A stretch of DNA of 64,000 nt from Epidermidibacterium keratini. Lineage in GTDB: Bacteria; Actinomycetota; Actinomycetes; Mycobacteriales; Antricoccaceae. The notes beneath the pieces are model-generated. The model did no database searches and was not told the origin of the DNA. It saw only the letters and a list, made by a program, of their open reading frames with translations. Below are positions 1 through 7,869 of the stretch, in pieces. Numbering within the stretch: position 1 is the first letter of the stretch; every line of letters begins with the position of its first letter. The DNA is taken from positions 1,364,001 through 1,428,000 of the forward strand of contig NZ_CP047156.1 in assembly GCF_009834025.1 (NCBI RefSeq), in the 5' to 3' direction. The translations under genes and the position numbers were made by a program.

Positions 1-233
1 TGCGCTTCGCGCCGGGTGAGTACGACCTGCAGACCTACATCGACTACGCGCCGCAACTCGATCCGAAGTACACCGAGGATGGCGCCTCGCTGGCCATGGT
101 GTGCGTGACGACGGAATGGGACGACCAGGCTCCGGTCGCGGGCTACTACTTCAGCACCGGGCCCGAGGCCGCCGACTACGACAGCATCGTCTACCTCTCG
201 CTCACCGACTTCTCGCTGATCTACGAGGATTAG
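1..233 (+). CDS. C-terminal part of a membrane-anchored-family paralog (5' end outside window)
   Basis: The open frame enters from the left edge (codons start at base 3) and ends at TAG 231-233, giving about 76 residues. They read like the C-terminus of the protein at 917-1693: both have a FxPGxYxLxTY stretch, then MVCVTTE, an AxYYF segment and a final strand ending in acidic residues. The shared MVC cysteine is probably half of a conserved disulfide. The next gene starts 3 nt after the stop, so this is the first visible member of an operon of paralogs. The family is not one I recognise; the role is unknown. Confidence 0.7.
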   Translation, partial: RFAPGEYDLQTYIDYAPQLDPKYTEDGASLAMVCVTTEWDDQAPVAGYYFSTGPEAADYDSIVYLSLTDFSLIYED

Positions 234-236
234 GAC

Positions 237-914
237 GTGGCCGACCCACCAGAGAACGACGCAACGTCGCCGCAGGACCCGGTCGGGGCCGGGCAGGACC
301 ATCGCGATCGAGGCCGTCTCGCGACAAGCGCTGCGCCTGTCCTGGACCAGTTGGCAACTCGACTCGAGCGGCGTGCCTACCGGGACATGATTGCCCTTGC
401 GGTCATCATGGCGGTGCTCATCGGCGGGCTCATTTTTGCCATTGTGCGCAGAGCCTTCGACGAGGCAAGCTCGCCGCCGACCACCGCCGCGGAACCCACC
501 ACCCGCGACACGCTCGCGGCTGACTACATCGGTAGGCAGCTCACGCGCGCCTCCACGTATGTCGGCGGAGCGCCCTTGAAAAGCCTCAGCCTCAGCACCA
601 CCGCCGACACCGTGTTCAGCACCTGTGTCGATGAGACAACGCTGCAGAACTACACCATCACTGACGGCGCTGTGTTCGACAACGGCACTTCGGGGATCGA
701 CTCCTGCGCAAGCGGCTTCACCCCAGACGACCTCGGTAGGTTTGCCGTTTACGACGCTGTCGAGGACGCGACGGGCGGCGTGACACAACCGGTGAGCGTG
801 CTGATCTTCAGCTCCAATCCGACCACGACGGTGATCACGGTCACCCTCGACAGCGCTCTGCCGATCAGCTACGACGCCAACGGCATCCGGCTCGAATCGC
901 CGATCAAGGACTAG
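237..914 (+). CDS. Hypothetical membrane-anchored extracytoplasmic protein (domain A of a local paralog family)
   Basis: This 225-residue protein starts at GTG, 3 nt after the preceding stop. It has a hydrophilic N-terminus rich in D, P and R, one hydrophobic helix at about residues 51-70 followed by RR, then an S/T-rich linker and a predicted extracytoplasmic domain of about 140 residues. That domain has a cysteine pair (STCVDE and DSCASGF). The same pattern (SVCFPDD ... DCSGGF) recurs in the N-terminal half of the protein at 3130-4098. I do not recognise a named family. The layout suggests a surface-exposed, possibly disulfide-bonded domain tethered by one helix. The next gene begins 2 nt after the stop, so they are cotranscribed. 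Confidence 0.7.
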   Translation: MADPPENDATSPQDPVGAGQDHRDRGRLATSAAPVLDQLATRLERRAYRDMIALAVIMAVLIGGLIFAIVRRAFDEASSPPTTAAEPTTRDTLAADYIGRQLTRASTYVGGAPLKSLSLSTTADTVFSTCVDETTLQNYTITDGAVFDNGTSGIDSCASGFTPDDLGRFAVYDAVEDATGGVTQPVSVLIFSSNPTTTVITVTLDSALPISYDANGIRLESPIKD

Positions 915-916
915 CC

Positions 917-1693
917 ATGCCCGACTCGCCGCACCAGCAGACGCCGGCAGCCGCTTCTGAGTCTCGCGCGCAACCGCCGCCGCCGGACGGCACCGAAAGC
1001 CCGACGCCGTATCCGGTGCAGGTCGCTGCCCGCCCCTCGATCTGGCGCCGTCTGGGTTGGCCGGTGATCGGGCTGGGCGCCTGCATCGCCGGCCTCGTGG
1101 TAGCGCTGATCCTGATGATCGCCGGGGCCGGCGGCCCACTTCCCGACGATCCCTCCGCCTCCGATGCCTACGAGCAGGGCTATCAGGACGGGCTCGAGGA
1201 CGCCGAAAGTAGCTACTACGACTACGGCTACGGCCCCGGGATGTCGATGGACCTCGACCCACTCGATTCAGGCAGCCACGCCGAGATCCTCGACTTGCTT
1301 ATCGACAAGTCCGAGATCGTGCAGCTGACCGACCTGTGCCTCGACATTTCATTCGGCAGCCTCAACATCGCCGGCTCTACGGCGGACAACCCGGACACGA
1401 TCGAGTACTGGATCTACGACGGCTTCGAGTCGTTTCAGATAGACGAGAGGCCGGAGATCAACGACGTACGGTTCGAGCCCGGTCAGTACGAGCTCGCGAC
1501 CTACCTCGACAACTCCGACGCCGTCGCCGATACCCAAACCCGCTCCGAGTCCGACCTCGGCATGGTGTGCGTGACGACCGAGCACGGCGACCCGACACCG
1601 CTTGCGGCGTACTACTTCTTCGACTCGTTCAAGGGCCTCTATAGCCCCGTCGTGTACGTCGACCTCACCACGCTCGCCATCGTCGACGACTAG
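917..1693 (+). CDS. Hypothetical membrane-anchored extracytoplasmic protein (domain B of a local paralog family)
   Basis: The 258-residue product has a proline-rich N-terminus, a transmembrane helix at about residues 48-70, an acidic Tyr/Asp-rich linker (about 80-108) and a C-terminal domain with two cysteines (in LCLDIS and MVCVTT). This domain matches the partial protein at 1-233 closely and the C-terminal half of the 3130-4098 protein more distantly (SVCLDL ... KKICVES). It is translated directly after 237-914 (2 nt gap). The pair of one-domain proteins here, against a two-domain fusion 1.4 kb away, suggests domains A and B work together. No enzymatic motif is visible and the function is unknown. 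Confidence 0.7.
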   Translation: MPDSPHQQTPAAASESRAQPPPPDGTESPTPYPVQVAARPSIWRRLGWPVIGLGACIAGLVVALILMIAGAGGPLPDDPSASDAYEQGYQDGLEDAESSYYDYGYGPGMSMDLDPLDSGSHAEILDLLIDKSEIVQLTDLCLDISFGSLNIAGSTADNPDTIEYWIYDGFESFQIDERPEINDVRFEPGQYELATYLDNSDAVADTQTRSESDLGMVCVTTEHGDPTPLAAYYFFDSFKGLYSPVVYVDLTTLAIVDD

Positions 1694-1710
1694 CAGGTAT
1701 GCGGTTGCGG

Positions 1711-1823
1711 GGTCTCGACAACCGGGCCGAGCCCCTGGGGGCTCGTCCCTGCTCGACCACCGAGGACTCGCGCCCGTCTCGGTGATCGAGCAGGCCGAGG
1801 AACGAGGCCGGTTGTCGAGATCC
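1711..1823. repeat. REP-like intergenic repeat, two head-to-head copies
   Basis: The gap between two convergent genes holds GGTCTCGACAACCG ... GCTCGACCACC followed by an opposite-facing copy GGTGATCGAGCAG ... GGTTGTCGAGATC. The same boundary words occur at 8972-9201, 19268-19290 and 23216-23370, always between genes or at a gene end. Copies are imperfectly palindromic and could form hairpins in RNA. No transposase is linked. Confidence 0.7.
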
Positions 1824-1827
1824 AGCG

Positions 1828-3000
1828 TCAGCCGTCCTTGGCCGCGACTTCGGACTCGTACTTCTTGGTCATGTGCTCAACGGCCGCCATCTGCTGCCCG
1901 GCCAGCTCTTCGCGTCCGCCGCGAGCGATGCGGTCGGACTCCAGCACCGGCTCGGCCTGCCCCTGGAAGTAGGGCATGACCTCCTGCGCCATCAGCTCGT
2001 AGGAGCGCTGCGTCGCCTGCGGGTTTGCCCAGTCCTGGTGCAGGTTCAAGATCGAGCCGAACCCGCCGTTGCTCTGCTCCCACAGCCGCTGAATCTGCTC
2101 GCGCGCCTGCTCCGGCGTACCGATCACCCCGATGCCGGCCTCCTTGATGAAGTCGATCATCTCGCCGATGTTCGAGCCGTCGACGGCCATCTGTGGGAAC
2201 GCGGCCACCTTCTGGAAGTAGTCGAACCAGTGCTCGATGCCGTGCTCGACGTCCTTGCGCGCCTGCTCCTCGGTCTCGGCCAGGTGGAACGGGCCGACGA
2301 GCCGCCAGCGGCTGCGGTCGGTGGTCTGGCCGTACTCCGCTGCCCGCTCCTCCACCACGTTCCAGTGGTGAGCGAGCGCGTCGAAGCCTTCCTTCGTGAG
2401 CGTCGCGCCGATCGACAGCAGCCCGATCCCGTACCGGCCAGCGATCCGGGCACCGGTAGGCGAGGCGACGCTGGCAACGCACATCTCCCAACCACCGGGC
2501 GTGTACGGCGCCATCTGCAGTCGCGCATCGATGAGCTTGTGGGTCTTGGTCTCGGCGTTGACCGTCTCGCCGGCGACCAGCCGGGTGATGATGTCGACGT
2601 TGACATCCAGCAGCTCACGAGTGTCGGTCGGCGTGAGCCCGATCATCCGCGAGTCGGTGGGCAGCGACCCCGGTCCCATGCCGAGGATCGCGCGCCCGCG
2701 GGTGAGGTGATCGAGCAGCATCATCCGATCGGCCACCCAGAGCGGGTTGTGATAGGCGATCGACGTGACGCCGGTGCCGAGGCGGATGTTTTTGGTGCGC
2801 TCGGCGGCGGACGCGATGAAGATCTCCGGGCTGGAGACCCACTCCCCGCCGGCGGAGTGATGCTCGCCGATGAACACCTCGTCGTACCCATATTCGTCCA
2901 TGTACTCGACGGTCCGCAGGTCACGCTGCAGCGCCGCTGTGACGTTGGTGCCGGCCTTGTGGAACGGCGCGATGAACGCTCCGAACTTCAGACGTTGCAT
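1828..3000 (-). CDS. LLM-class flavin-dependent monooxygenase (limonene-monooxygenase-like)
   Basis: The product (390 aa) is a bacterial-luciferase-like TIM-barrel flavoprotein. The N-terminal FGAFIAPFH strand, the VFIGEHHS segment, RLGTGVTSI, the NPLWVADR helix and GRAILGMGPGSLP are typical of the FMN/F420-dependent LLM superfamily, closest in style to limonene 1,2-monooxygenase-type proteins. The start is ATG with a GAGGAG Shine-Dalgarno 7 nt upstream. The family oxidises small hydrophobic substrates with reduced flavin from a separate reductase; no reductase gene lies beside it and the substrate cannot be inferred. It stands alone between the membrane-protein paralogs and is transcribed away from 3130-4098. 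Confidence 0.85.
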   Translation of the reverse strand: MQRLKFGAFIAPFHKAGTNVTAALQRDLRTVEYMDEYGYDEVFIGEHHSAGGEWVSSPEIFIASAAERTKNIRLGTGVTSIAYHNPLWVADRMMLLDHLTRGRAILGMGPGSLPTDSRMIGLTPTDTRELLDVNVDIITRLVAGETVNAETKTHKLIDARLQMAPYTPGGWEMCVASVASPTGARIAGRYGIGLLSIGATLTKEGFDALAHHWNVVEERAAEYGQTTDRSRWRLVGPFHLAETEEQARKDVEHGIEHWFDYFQKVAAFPQMAVDGSNIGEMIDFIKEAGIGVIGTPEQAREQIQRLWEQSNGGFGSILNLHQDWANPQATQRSYELMAQEVMPYFQGQAEPVLESDRIARGGREELAGQQMAAVEHMTKKYESEVAAKDG

Positions 3001-3129
3001 GCGAGCTCTCCTCGTTCGACGGGACTGTGGCTGGGCTCACACTACCTACGAACGAGGCGTATCGTCACCGGTTGCGAGGGCATGGCACCCACCGTGCAAC
3101 GACCAGGCGCCGACCGGAGGGAGTGCGGT

Positions 3130-4098
3130 ATGCCGCTGGCTACGCGCACCCAGCCGATCGCTGTCGGCGCCGGCGTTCTGGCGCTGATGGGCGCGGTGTA
3201 CGCCGGCCAGCAGGTCGCGCTCGAGTGGGCCCGCAAGGCCGCAGAACCGGAGTATCCGCAGGCCGCGGCGTACTTCACCGAAGCGCGGATCGCGGCCGTC
3301 CTCGAGGTCGCCGACGAGCAGGCCGGCACCGACGGTACGGCGTACTCGGTGCAGCTCTCCAACGACGGAAGCGCCCTGGTCAGCGTGTGTTTCCCAGACG
3401 ACGGCGGGCTGCTGCGCTACGACGTCAGCAGCGATGGCGAGGCGTCGGCGGCCGGCGGCGGGGCCGACTGCAGCGGCGGGTTCGATGCCACCGCGATCGG
3501 GGCCGGGCCGATGCTGGCCGCGCTTGAGAAGTCCCTCGATTCCGGGTACGACGGCGCCGTCAGCGCGGCGTACAACGCCCAAGGCGGCCTCACCCCGGTG
3601 GTCGAGATCGGCCCCGCCGGTCAACCCCTGCAGCGCTACACGCTCGGCGGGACGCGGATCGGCAAGATTGTCGATGTCGGTGACCCGGTCGACATCGAGC
3701 TGGCGCTCGACGCGGTGATCGCCGAGTCGGGCGTCAGCGAGCTGCAGAGCGTGTGCCTGGACCTCCTTGAGCCGCAGGTCGCGATCACCGGCCAGGACTC
3801 AGCCAGTGACGCGGCGACCGTGAGCGCGTGGCGCTATACCAACTTCGTGCAGCGGATGCCCTCGGCGACCGCCCGCGGCGGGCTGGCGTTTAACGTCGAT
3901 GACCTGGACCTAGCCGCGATCCTGGCCCGCGCCCCACAGGTCGAGCTGCTGTTTGAGAGCACGCCAAAGGCAAAGAAGATCTGCGTCGAGTCGGCGGCCG
4001 CAGCCCCGCTCGTGCGCTATGAGCTGATGAACGGGATGCGGACGACCGCGCACCAGGTGTGGACGAGTCTGGACGGCGCAATCATCGCTCAGGAGTGA
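3130..4098 (+). CDS. Hypothetical membrane-anchored protein, apparent fusion of paralog domains A and B
   Basis: The ATG at 3130 is preceded by GGAGG (3116-3120); the open frame upstream of it is only antisense of the monooxygenase and was dropped. The 322-residue product has an N-terminal hydrophobic helix (about residues 8-26), then a first domain with the pair SVCFPDD/DCSGGF and a second domain with SVCLDL/KKICVES. The first half resembles the extracytoplasmic domain of 237-914, the second that of 917-1693. No known catalytic motif is present. It is probably an exported protein tethered by its uncleaved signal anchor. Function unknown. Confidence 0.75.
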   Translation: MPLATRTQPIAVGAGVLALMGAVYAGQQVALEWARKAAEPEYPQAAAYFTEARIAAVLEVADEQAGTDGTAYSVQLSNDGSALVSVCFPDDGGLLRYDVSSDGEASAAGGGADCSGGFDATAIGAGPMLAALEKSLDSGYDGAVSAAYNAQGGLTPVVEIGPAGQPLQRYTLGGTRIGKIVDVGDPVDIELALDAVIAESGVSELQSVCLDLLEPQVAITGQDSASDAATVSAWRYTNFVQRMPSATARGGLAFNVDDLDLAAILARAPQVELLFESTPKAKKICVESAAAAPLVRYELMNGMRTTAHQVWTSLDGAIIAQE

Positions 4099-4109
4099 GC
4101 TCTCACTCG

Positions 4110-4170
4110 CTTCTGCGGTGGGTTTGTGAGGTTTACCGGCGTTCTAAACCTCAAAAGTCCACCGCAGAAG
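4110..4170. terminator. Long-stem hairpin between convergent genes (hairpin family member)
   Basis: Arms 4110-4135 and 4145-4170 pair over 26 nt with a few mismatches around a 9-nt loop. The outer arm begins CTTCTGCGGTGG and ends CCACCGCAGAAG. It lies between genes ending at 4098 (+) and 4187 (-), so it could serve as a bidirectional terminator. The outer GCGGTGG/CCACCGC arm is shared with elements at 12253, 17765 and 30894, while the inner stem differs. Confidence 0.7.
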
Positions 4171-4186
4171 AGTTCGGGTCAGCGGT

Positions 4187-4474
4187 CTAGGCGCGGTGCA
4201 TTCCGGGCTTGTTGGCGCGCTCGCTCTGCGACACTTCGCGTTCAGCCTGCCGCTCGGCACGCCGCTCGTCGTCAAGCGCCTTCTCATCGGCGCGCTGCTG
4301 GGCGAGCTTGTCGTTATCACGCTTTTCGTCTTGTTCCTCAGCGGCCTCGGCGTGCATCTCGTGTGCTTCGCCGTCGAACTCCATCGCAGAGTCGCCAAAC
4401 GCGCCGCCGACGTTCTTCTCGACCTTGCCGACGACTTCCTCGACCTTGTGCTTTGCCTCGTCAAAAAAGCTCAT
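4187..4474 (-). CDS. Small highly charged CsbD-like protein
   Basis: A 95-residue, very hydrophilic protein with no hydrophobic segment. The N-terminal part (FFDEAKHKVEEVVGKVEKNVGG) and the EFDGEAHE stretch are reminiscent of the CsbD general-stress family. The C-terminal half is an unbroken K/R/E/D/Q-rich helix, probably coiled coil or disordered. The ATG has an AGAGG Shine-Dalgarno 5 nt upstream. CsbD-like proteins are often stress-induced in Gram-positives, but their mechanism is unknown. It is monocistronic, facing the gene at 3130 across a hairpin. Family assignment is tentative. Confidence 0.6.
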   Translation of the reverse strand: MSFFDEAKHKVEEVVGKVEKNVGGAFGDSAMEFDGEAHEMHAEAAEEQDEKRDNDKLAQQRADEKALDDERRAERQAEREVSQSERANKPGMHRA

Positions 4475-4793
4475 GAGGGCCTCTTCTCTCGCCGCGCCGG
4501 CCCGGACGGCCGCTCGGTCACCTCATCGTGCCAGAACCCGCTCGATCCACCCACGTGAGAGGTCTGCTAACGGGGCGTGAACATTAGCGCCCATTGCGTG
4601 AAATGTGCCAACTCCGGGTACATCGCAGCCGAAAACGGCTTAATGTGACGACCGGTCTTCGTGTCCACGCGGTAAGCAACACCGCGGTCGTGCGCACGAG
4701 GCTATGTGGCCGTCCGCGCTCACCAGCGTTGGTTTGGTCCGCCTCAGGCAAGCGGGGCACTGATCGCATCACAACCCACAGGAGTTGATGACG
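4475..4793. other. Divergent intergenic region, no gene seen
   Basis: About 320 nt between the CsbD-like gene (-) and gpgS (+). It must hold both promoters. The only structure I can point to is a small hairpin AGCCG-AAAA-CGGCT at 4629-4642. The Shine-Dalgarno AGGAG at 4780-4784 belongs to gpgS. No convincing -35/-10 pair was identified. Confidence 0.4.
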
Positions 4794-5771
4794 ATGAGAG
4801 TGGAAGTTCAGGACTGGTTCGCGCGGCGCACCTACACCAAGACCGCCTTCACCGCGGGCGACCTCGTTCGGGCCAAGGGGGACCGGACCGTCAGCGTCGT
4901 ACTGCCGGCCAAGGATGAGCAAGAGACCGTCGGTCCGATCGTGGCTGCATTGCGGCGCGATCTTGTGCGCCGTACGCCGTTGATCGACGAGATCGTCGTC
5001 GTCGACTCCAACTCCGAAGATGACACCGCCCGTGTCGCCCGCGATGCCGGCGCGCAGGTGTTTGCCCAGCGCGAGATCCTGCCGCAGTACGGCGACATCC
5101 CCGGCAAGGGCGAGGCCCTGTGGAAGTCGCTCGCGGTCACCCGCGGCGACTTCGTGGTCTTCGTCGACGCCGACCTCCACGAGTTCGACACCACCTTCGT
5201 GGTCGGCTTGCTCGGACCGCTGATCAAGCACGACGTGCACTACGTCAAGGGCTGCTACGACCGACCGCTGCGCTCGGGCGAGACCGTGCTGCCGGCTGGC
5301 GGTGGACGCGTCACCGAGCTCGTCGCTCGCCCGCTGCTGAACATGCACTGGCCCGAGCTGGCGGGGCTGATCCAACCGCTGGCCGGCGAGTACGCCGCCA
5401 CCCGCGAGTGCCTTGAGGCGCTTCCCTTCGTCGCCGGCTACGGCGTCGAGATCGGTCACCTCATCGACTTCGTGGAAAAGTTCGGCTTGGATCACCTCGC
5501 CCAGGTCGACCTCGGCGAGCGGCGTCACCGCAACTCCACCGATGCCGCACTGTCACGCATGGCGATGCAGATCCAGCACACCGTGCACGACCGGCTCGCG
5601 CGCTACCGCGGGGCTCCGAGCGAGACCCCGGCGGCCACGCTGACCCAGTTCGTGCGCGAGAACTCCACCTACCGCGCCTCGCAGACCGAGATCGTGCTCG
5701 GCGAACGCCCCCCGATGGCCAGCGTCCGTCAGCCCATGCCGCGCGGCGCCCGCCAGCGCGCGTCGGCATGA
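4794..5771 (+). CDS. gpgS: Glucosyl-3-phosphoglycerate synthase
   Basis: GT81-type glycosyltransferase that transfers glucose from a nucleotide sugar to 3-phosphoglycerate, the first step towards glucosylglycerate and, in mycobacteria, methylglucose lipopolysaccharide. Features seen: VVLPAKDEQETV near the N-terminus, DSNSEDDT (about residue 72), a metal-binding DAD in VFVDADLHEF (about 125) and the RPLLNMHWPELAGLIQPL acceptor region typical of GpgS. I prefer ATG 4794 (GGAG 9 nt upstream) over ATG 4788 or TTG 4785; this gives 325 aa. The last 4 nt overlap the next gene, which starts a tight operon. No glucosyl-3-phosphoglycerate phosphatase (gpgP) follows, so the product may be used differently here. 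Confidence 0.9.
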   Translation: MRVEVQDWFARRTYTKTAFTAGDLVRAKGDRTVSVVLPAKDEQETVGPIVAALRRDLVRRTPLIDEIVVVDSNSEDDTARVARDAGAQVFAQREILPQYGDIPGKGEALWKSLAVTRGDFVVFVDADLHEFDTTFVVGLLGPLIKHDVHYVKGCYDRPLRSGETVLPAGGGRVTELVARPLLNMHWPELAGLIQPLAGEYAATRECLEALPFVAGYGVEIGHLIDFVEKFGLDHLAQVDLGERRHRNSTDAALSRMAMQIQHTVHDRLARYRGAPSETPAATLTQFVRENSTYRASQTEIVLGERPPMASVRQPMPRGARQRASA

Positions 5772-6898
5772 GCATCGACGTACTCGTCAACGCAGGACCC
5801 TGGCTGCCGGTCCCGCCGGAGGGCTACGGCGGGATCGAGACCGTCGTCGCGACGCTGATCCCGCCGCTGCGCGAGCTCGGCGCACGGGTGACGCTTGCGA
5901 CGGTCGGCGAGCCGACGGTCGAGGTTGACGAGGTCATCACGCCGCTGGACGAGCCGAAGTTTGCCTCGATCGCACGGCCCTACAACCAGGTGTCCGGGAT
6001 CGCCCACGCGCACATGCAGGGCGTGGTCGCAGCGATCCGCGAGCGCGAGTTCGACATCGTGCATGACCACCTTGAGGTGGTCGGGATCGCCGTGCTCGCC
6101 GCGATGGGCCAGGCGTGCCCGCCCGTGCTGCAGACGCTGCACTGGGATATGCGCAAGCACGCCGACTTCTACTCGCGCTTCGACGGGGCCGGCCGGGTCG
6201 GCTTCGTCGCCGTCTCGCAGTCCCAGCTCGACCGCGCACCCGAGGCGATCCAGCGCCAAGCGGTCGGGGTCGTGCCGCTCGCGGTACCGAGCCCCGAGCC
6301 GATGGACGTCCCCCGCGGCGACCACGCGCTTGTGCTCGCACGCATCACCCGCGACAAGGGACAGGACATGGCGGCGCGGGCCTGCGTCGCGGCCGGCGTA
6401 CCGCTGATCCTCGCCGGGCCCGTAGCCGGAATTGGCGACGTCGACGAGCTCCACGAGCGGATCGACGGCGGTGATGGCGACCTGCTCGCTCACCCCGACG
6501 TGAGCTACTACGTCGAGTCGGTGCGACCGCTGCTCGACGGCGACCTGGTGCGCTGGGTCGGCGGTGTCGCCGGCGAGCGCAAGGAACGGCTGCTGCGGGG
6601 CGCCCGCGCCCTCATGACGCCCAACCGGTGGGCCGAACCGGGCGCGACCGGAGTCGTCGAGGCACTGACGCGCGGCATTCCGGTGATCGGTACGCCGCTC
6701 GGCGTACTCCCCTCGCTGGTGCAGCACGGCCGCACCGGCTTCCTCGTCGACGACGAGGAGGGCATGTCGAGGGCATTGCTGAATGTCGATGAGATCGACC
6801 CGGCCGACTGCATCGCCTCTGCGGTCAACTGGACGCCGCAGCGCATGGCCGAGCAGTACCTAGAGCTGTACGACGAGATGATCCGGAGGACTCGATGA
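5768..6898 (+). CDS. Glycosyltransferase family 4 (GT-B fold)
   Basis: 376 aa, starting at an ATGA overlap with gpgS. The PPEGYGGIETVV loop near residue 17 is the usual N-terminal glycine-rich GT4 motif. The C-terminal half has LARITRDKGQD, then the NRWAEPGATGVVEALTRG nucleotide-sugar-binding region with the conserved E-x7-E pattern, and VRHG-like VQHGRTGFLVD. It is expected to be a cytosolic, retaining enzyme using an NDP- or GDP-hexose. Translational coupling to gpgS suggests it glycosylates glucosyl(phospho)glycerate or a related glycan. The acceptor is not deducible. Confidence 0.85.
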   Translation: MSIDVLVNAGPWLPVPPEGYGGIETVVATLIPPLRELGARVTLATVGEPTVEVDEVITPLDEPKFASIARPYNQVSGIAHAHMQGVVAAIREREFDIVHDHLEVVGIAVLAAMGQACPPVLQTLHWDMRKHADFYSRFDGAGRVGFVAVSQSQLDRAPEAIQRQAVGVVPLAVPSPEPMDVPRGDHALVLARITRDKGQDMAARACVAAGVPLILAGPVAGIGDVDELHERIDGGDGDLLAHPDVSYYVESVRPLLDGDLVRWVGGVAGERKERLLRGARALMTPNRWAEPGATGVVEALTRGIPVIGTPLGVLPSLVQHGRTGFLVDDEEGMSRALLNVDEIDPADCIASAVNWTPQRMAEQYLELYDEMIRRTR

Positions 6899-7869
6899 CC
6901 AACGTGGCACTGATCGGAGCTGGCGGAGTCGCGCAGCGGCACGCCAAGGTGCTCAGCGGGCTGGATGACGTGCAGGTCGTTGCGGTCGCTGACGTCTCCG
7001 AGGACGCCGCCAAGGCCTTGGCCAGCGAGTACGGCGCCGCGGCGTACGCCGACCCGGAAACGGCGCTCGATGAGTCCAAGCCGGACGCGGTCTATGTCTG
7101 CGTGCCGCCGTTTGCGCACGGTGCCGCTGAGCGCGCCGTGCTGGCTCGCGCCCTGCCGATGTTTGTCGAGAAGCCCGTCGGGATCGGGCTCGAGGACGCG
7201 GAGGCGATCGCCGAGCTGGTCGAGAAAGCCGGCGTCGTCACCGGAACCGGCTATCACTGGCGCACGCTGGATACCGTGCAGCAGGCCCGTGAGCTGCTGG
7301 CGAGTACGACGCCGCTGCTCGCGCACGGCTACTGGCTCGACAAGCGCCCGCCGGTGCCGTGGTGGGGACACCGCGACAAGTCCGGTGGCCAGGTAATCGA
7401 GCAGGTCGCTCACGTGCTGGATCTTTCGCGGTATCTGCTCGGCGATCCGGCCTCGCTCACCGCCGCCGGCATCCAGACCGACGACGTTCCCGACAGCGAC
7501 ATCGACGACGCCACCGCCGCGCTCGTGCGATTCGCCGACGGTCCCGTGGGCACCTTTGATGCCACCTGCGCACTGCGCGCCAAGCACAGCACCGGCCTGA
7601 CCATCGTCGCTCCCGGGATGCACCTGCAGATCGGCGAGGAGTCGCTGATCGTCGACTCCGGCGACGGGCCGCAGACGTTTACCCCCTCAGTCGATCCGCG
7701 CGAGCAGGTCGACGCCGACTTCATCGCCGCGGTGCGCGGCGAGCTCGACCAGACGCGGGCGCCATACTCCGAGGCCGTCGCCAGCCAGCGGTTCGCCGTC
7801 GCGATTTCGCAAGCCGCCCAGTCCGGTCAGCCCGTCGAGCTAGCCACGCTTGCGGGATCGGCTCGATGA
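6895..7869 (+). CDS. Gfo/Idh/MocA-family NAD(P)-dependent oxidoreductase
   Basis: 324 aa, ATG overlapping the GT4 stop by 4 nt. An N-terminal Rossmann fold (LIGAGGVAQRHAKVL) is followed by VCVPPFAHG and the EKPVG lysine motif typical of this family, then a C-terminal alpha/beta substrate domain starting GYHWR. Members oxidise or reduce sugar hydroxyls, inositols or nucleotide sugars. Its place between a GT4 and a second dehydrogenase in one operon suggests sugar modification in the same pathway as gpgS. The specific substrate is unknown. Confidence 0.85.
   Translation: MTNVALIGAGGVAQRHAKVLSGLDDVQVVAVADVSEDAAKALASEYGAAAYADPETALDESKPDAVYVCVPPFAHGAAERAVLARALPMFVEKPVGIGLEDAEAIAELVEKAGVVTGTGYHWRTLDTVQQARELLASTTPLLAHGYWLDKRPPVPWWGHRDKSGGQVIEQVAHVLDLSRYLLGDPASLTAAGIQTDDVPDSDIDDATAALVRFADGPVGTFDATCALRAKHSTGLTIVAPGMHLQIGEESLIVDSGDGPQTFTPSVDPREQVDADFIAAVRGELDQTRAPYSEAVASQRFAVAISQAAQSGQPVELATLAGSAR

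Noticed and set aside
1873-3129. Upstream extension of the 3130 gene
   Set aside because: Antisense of the flavin monooxygenase; GGAGG and a hydrophobic N-terminus place the start at 3130.
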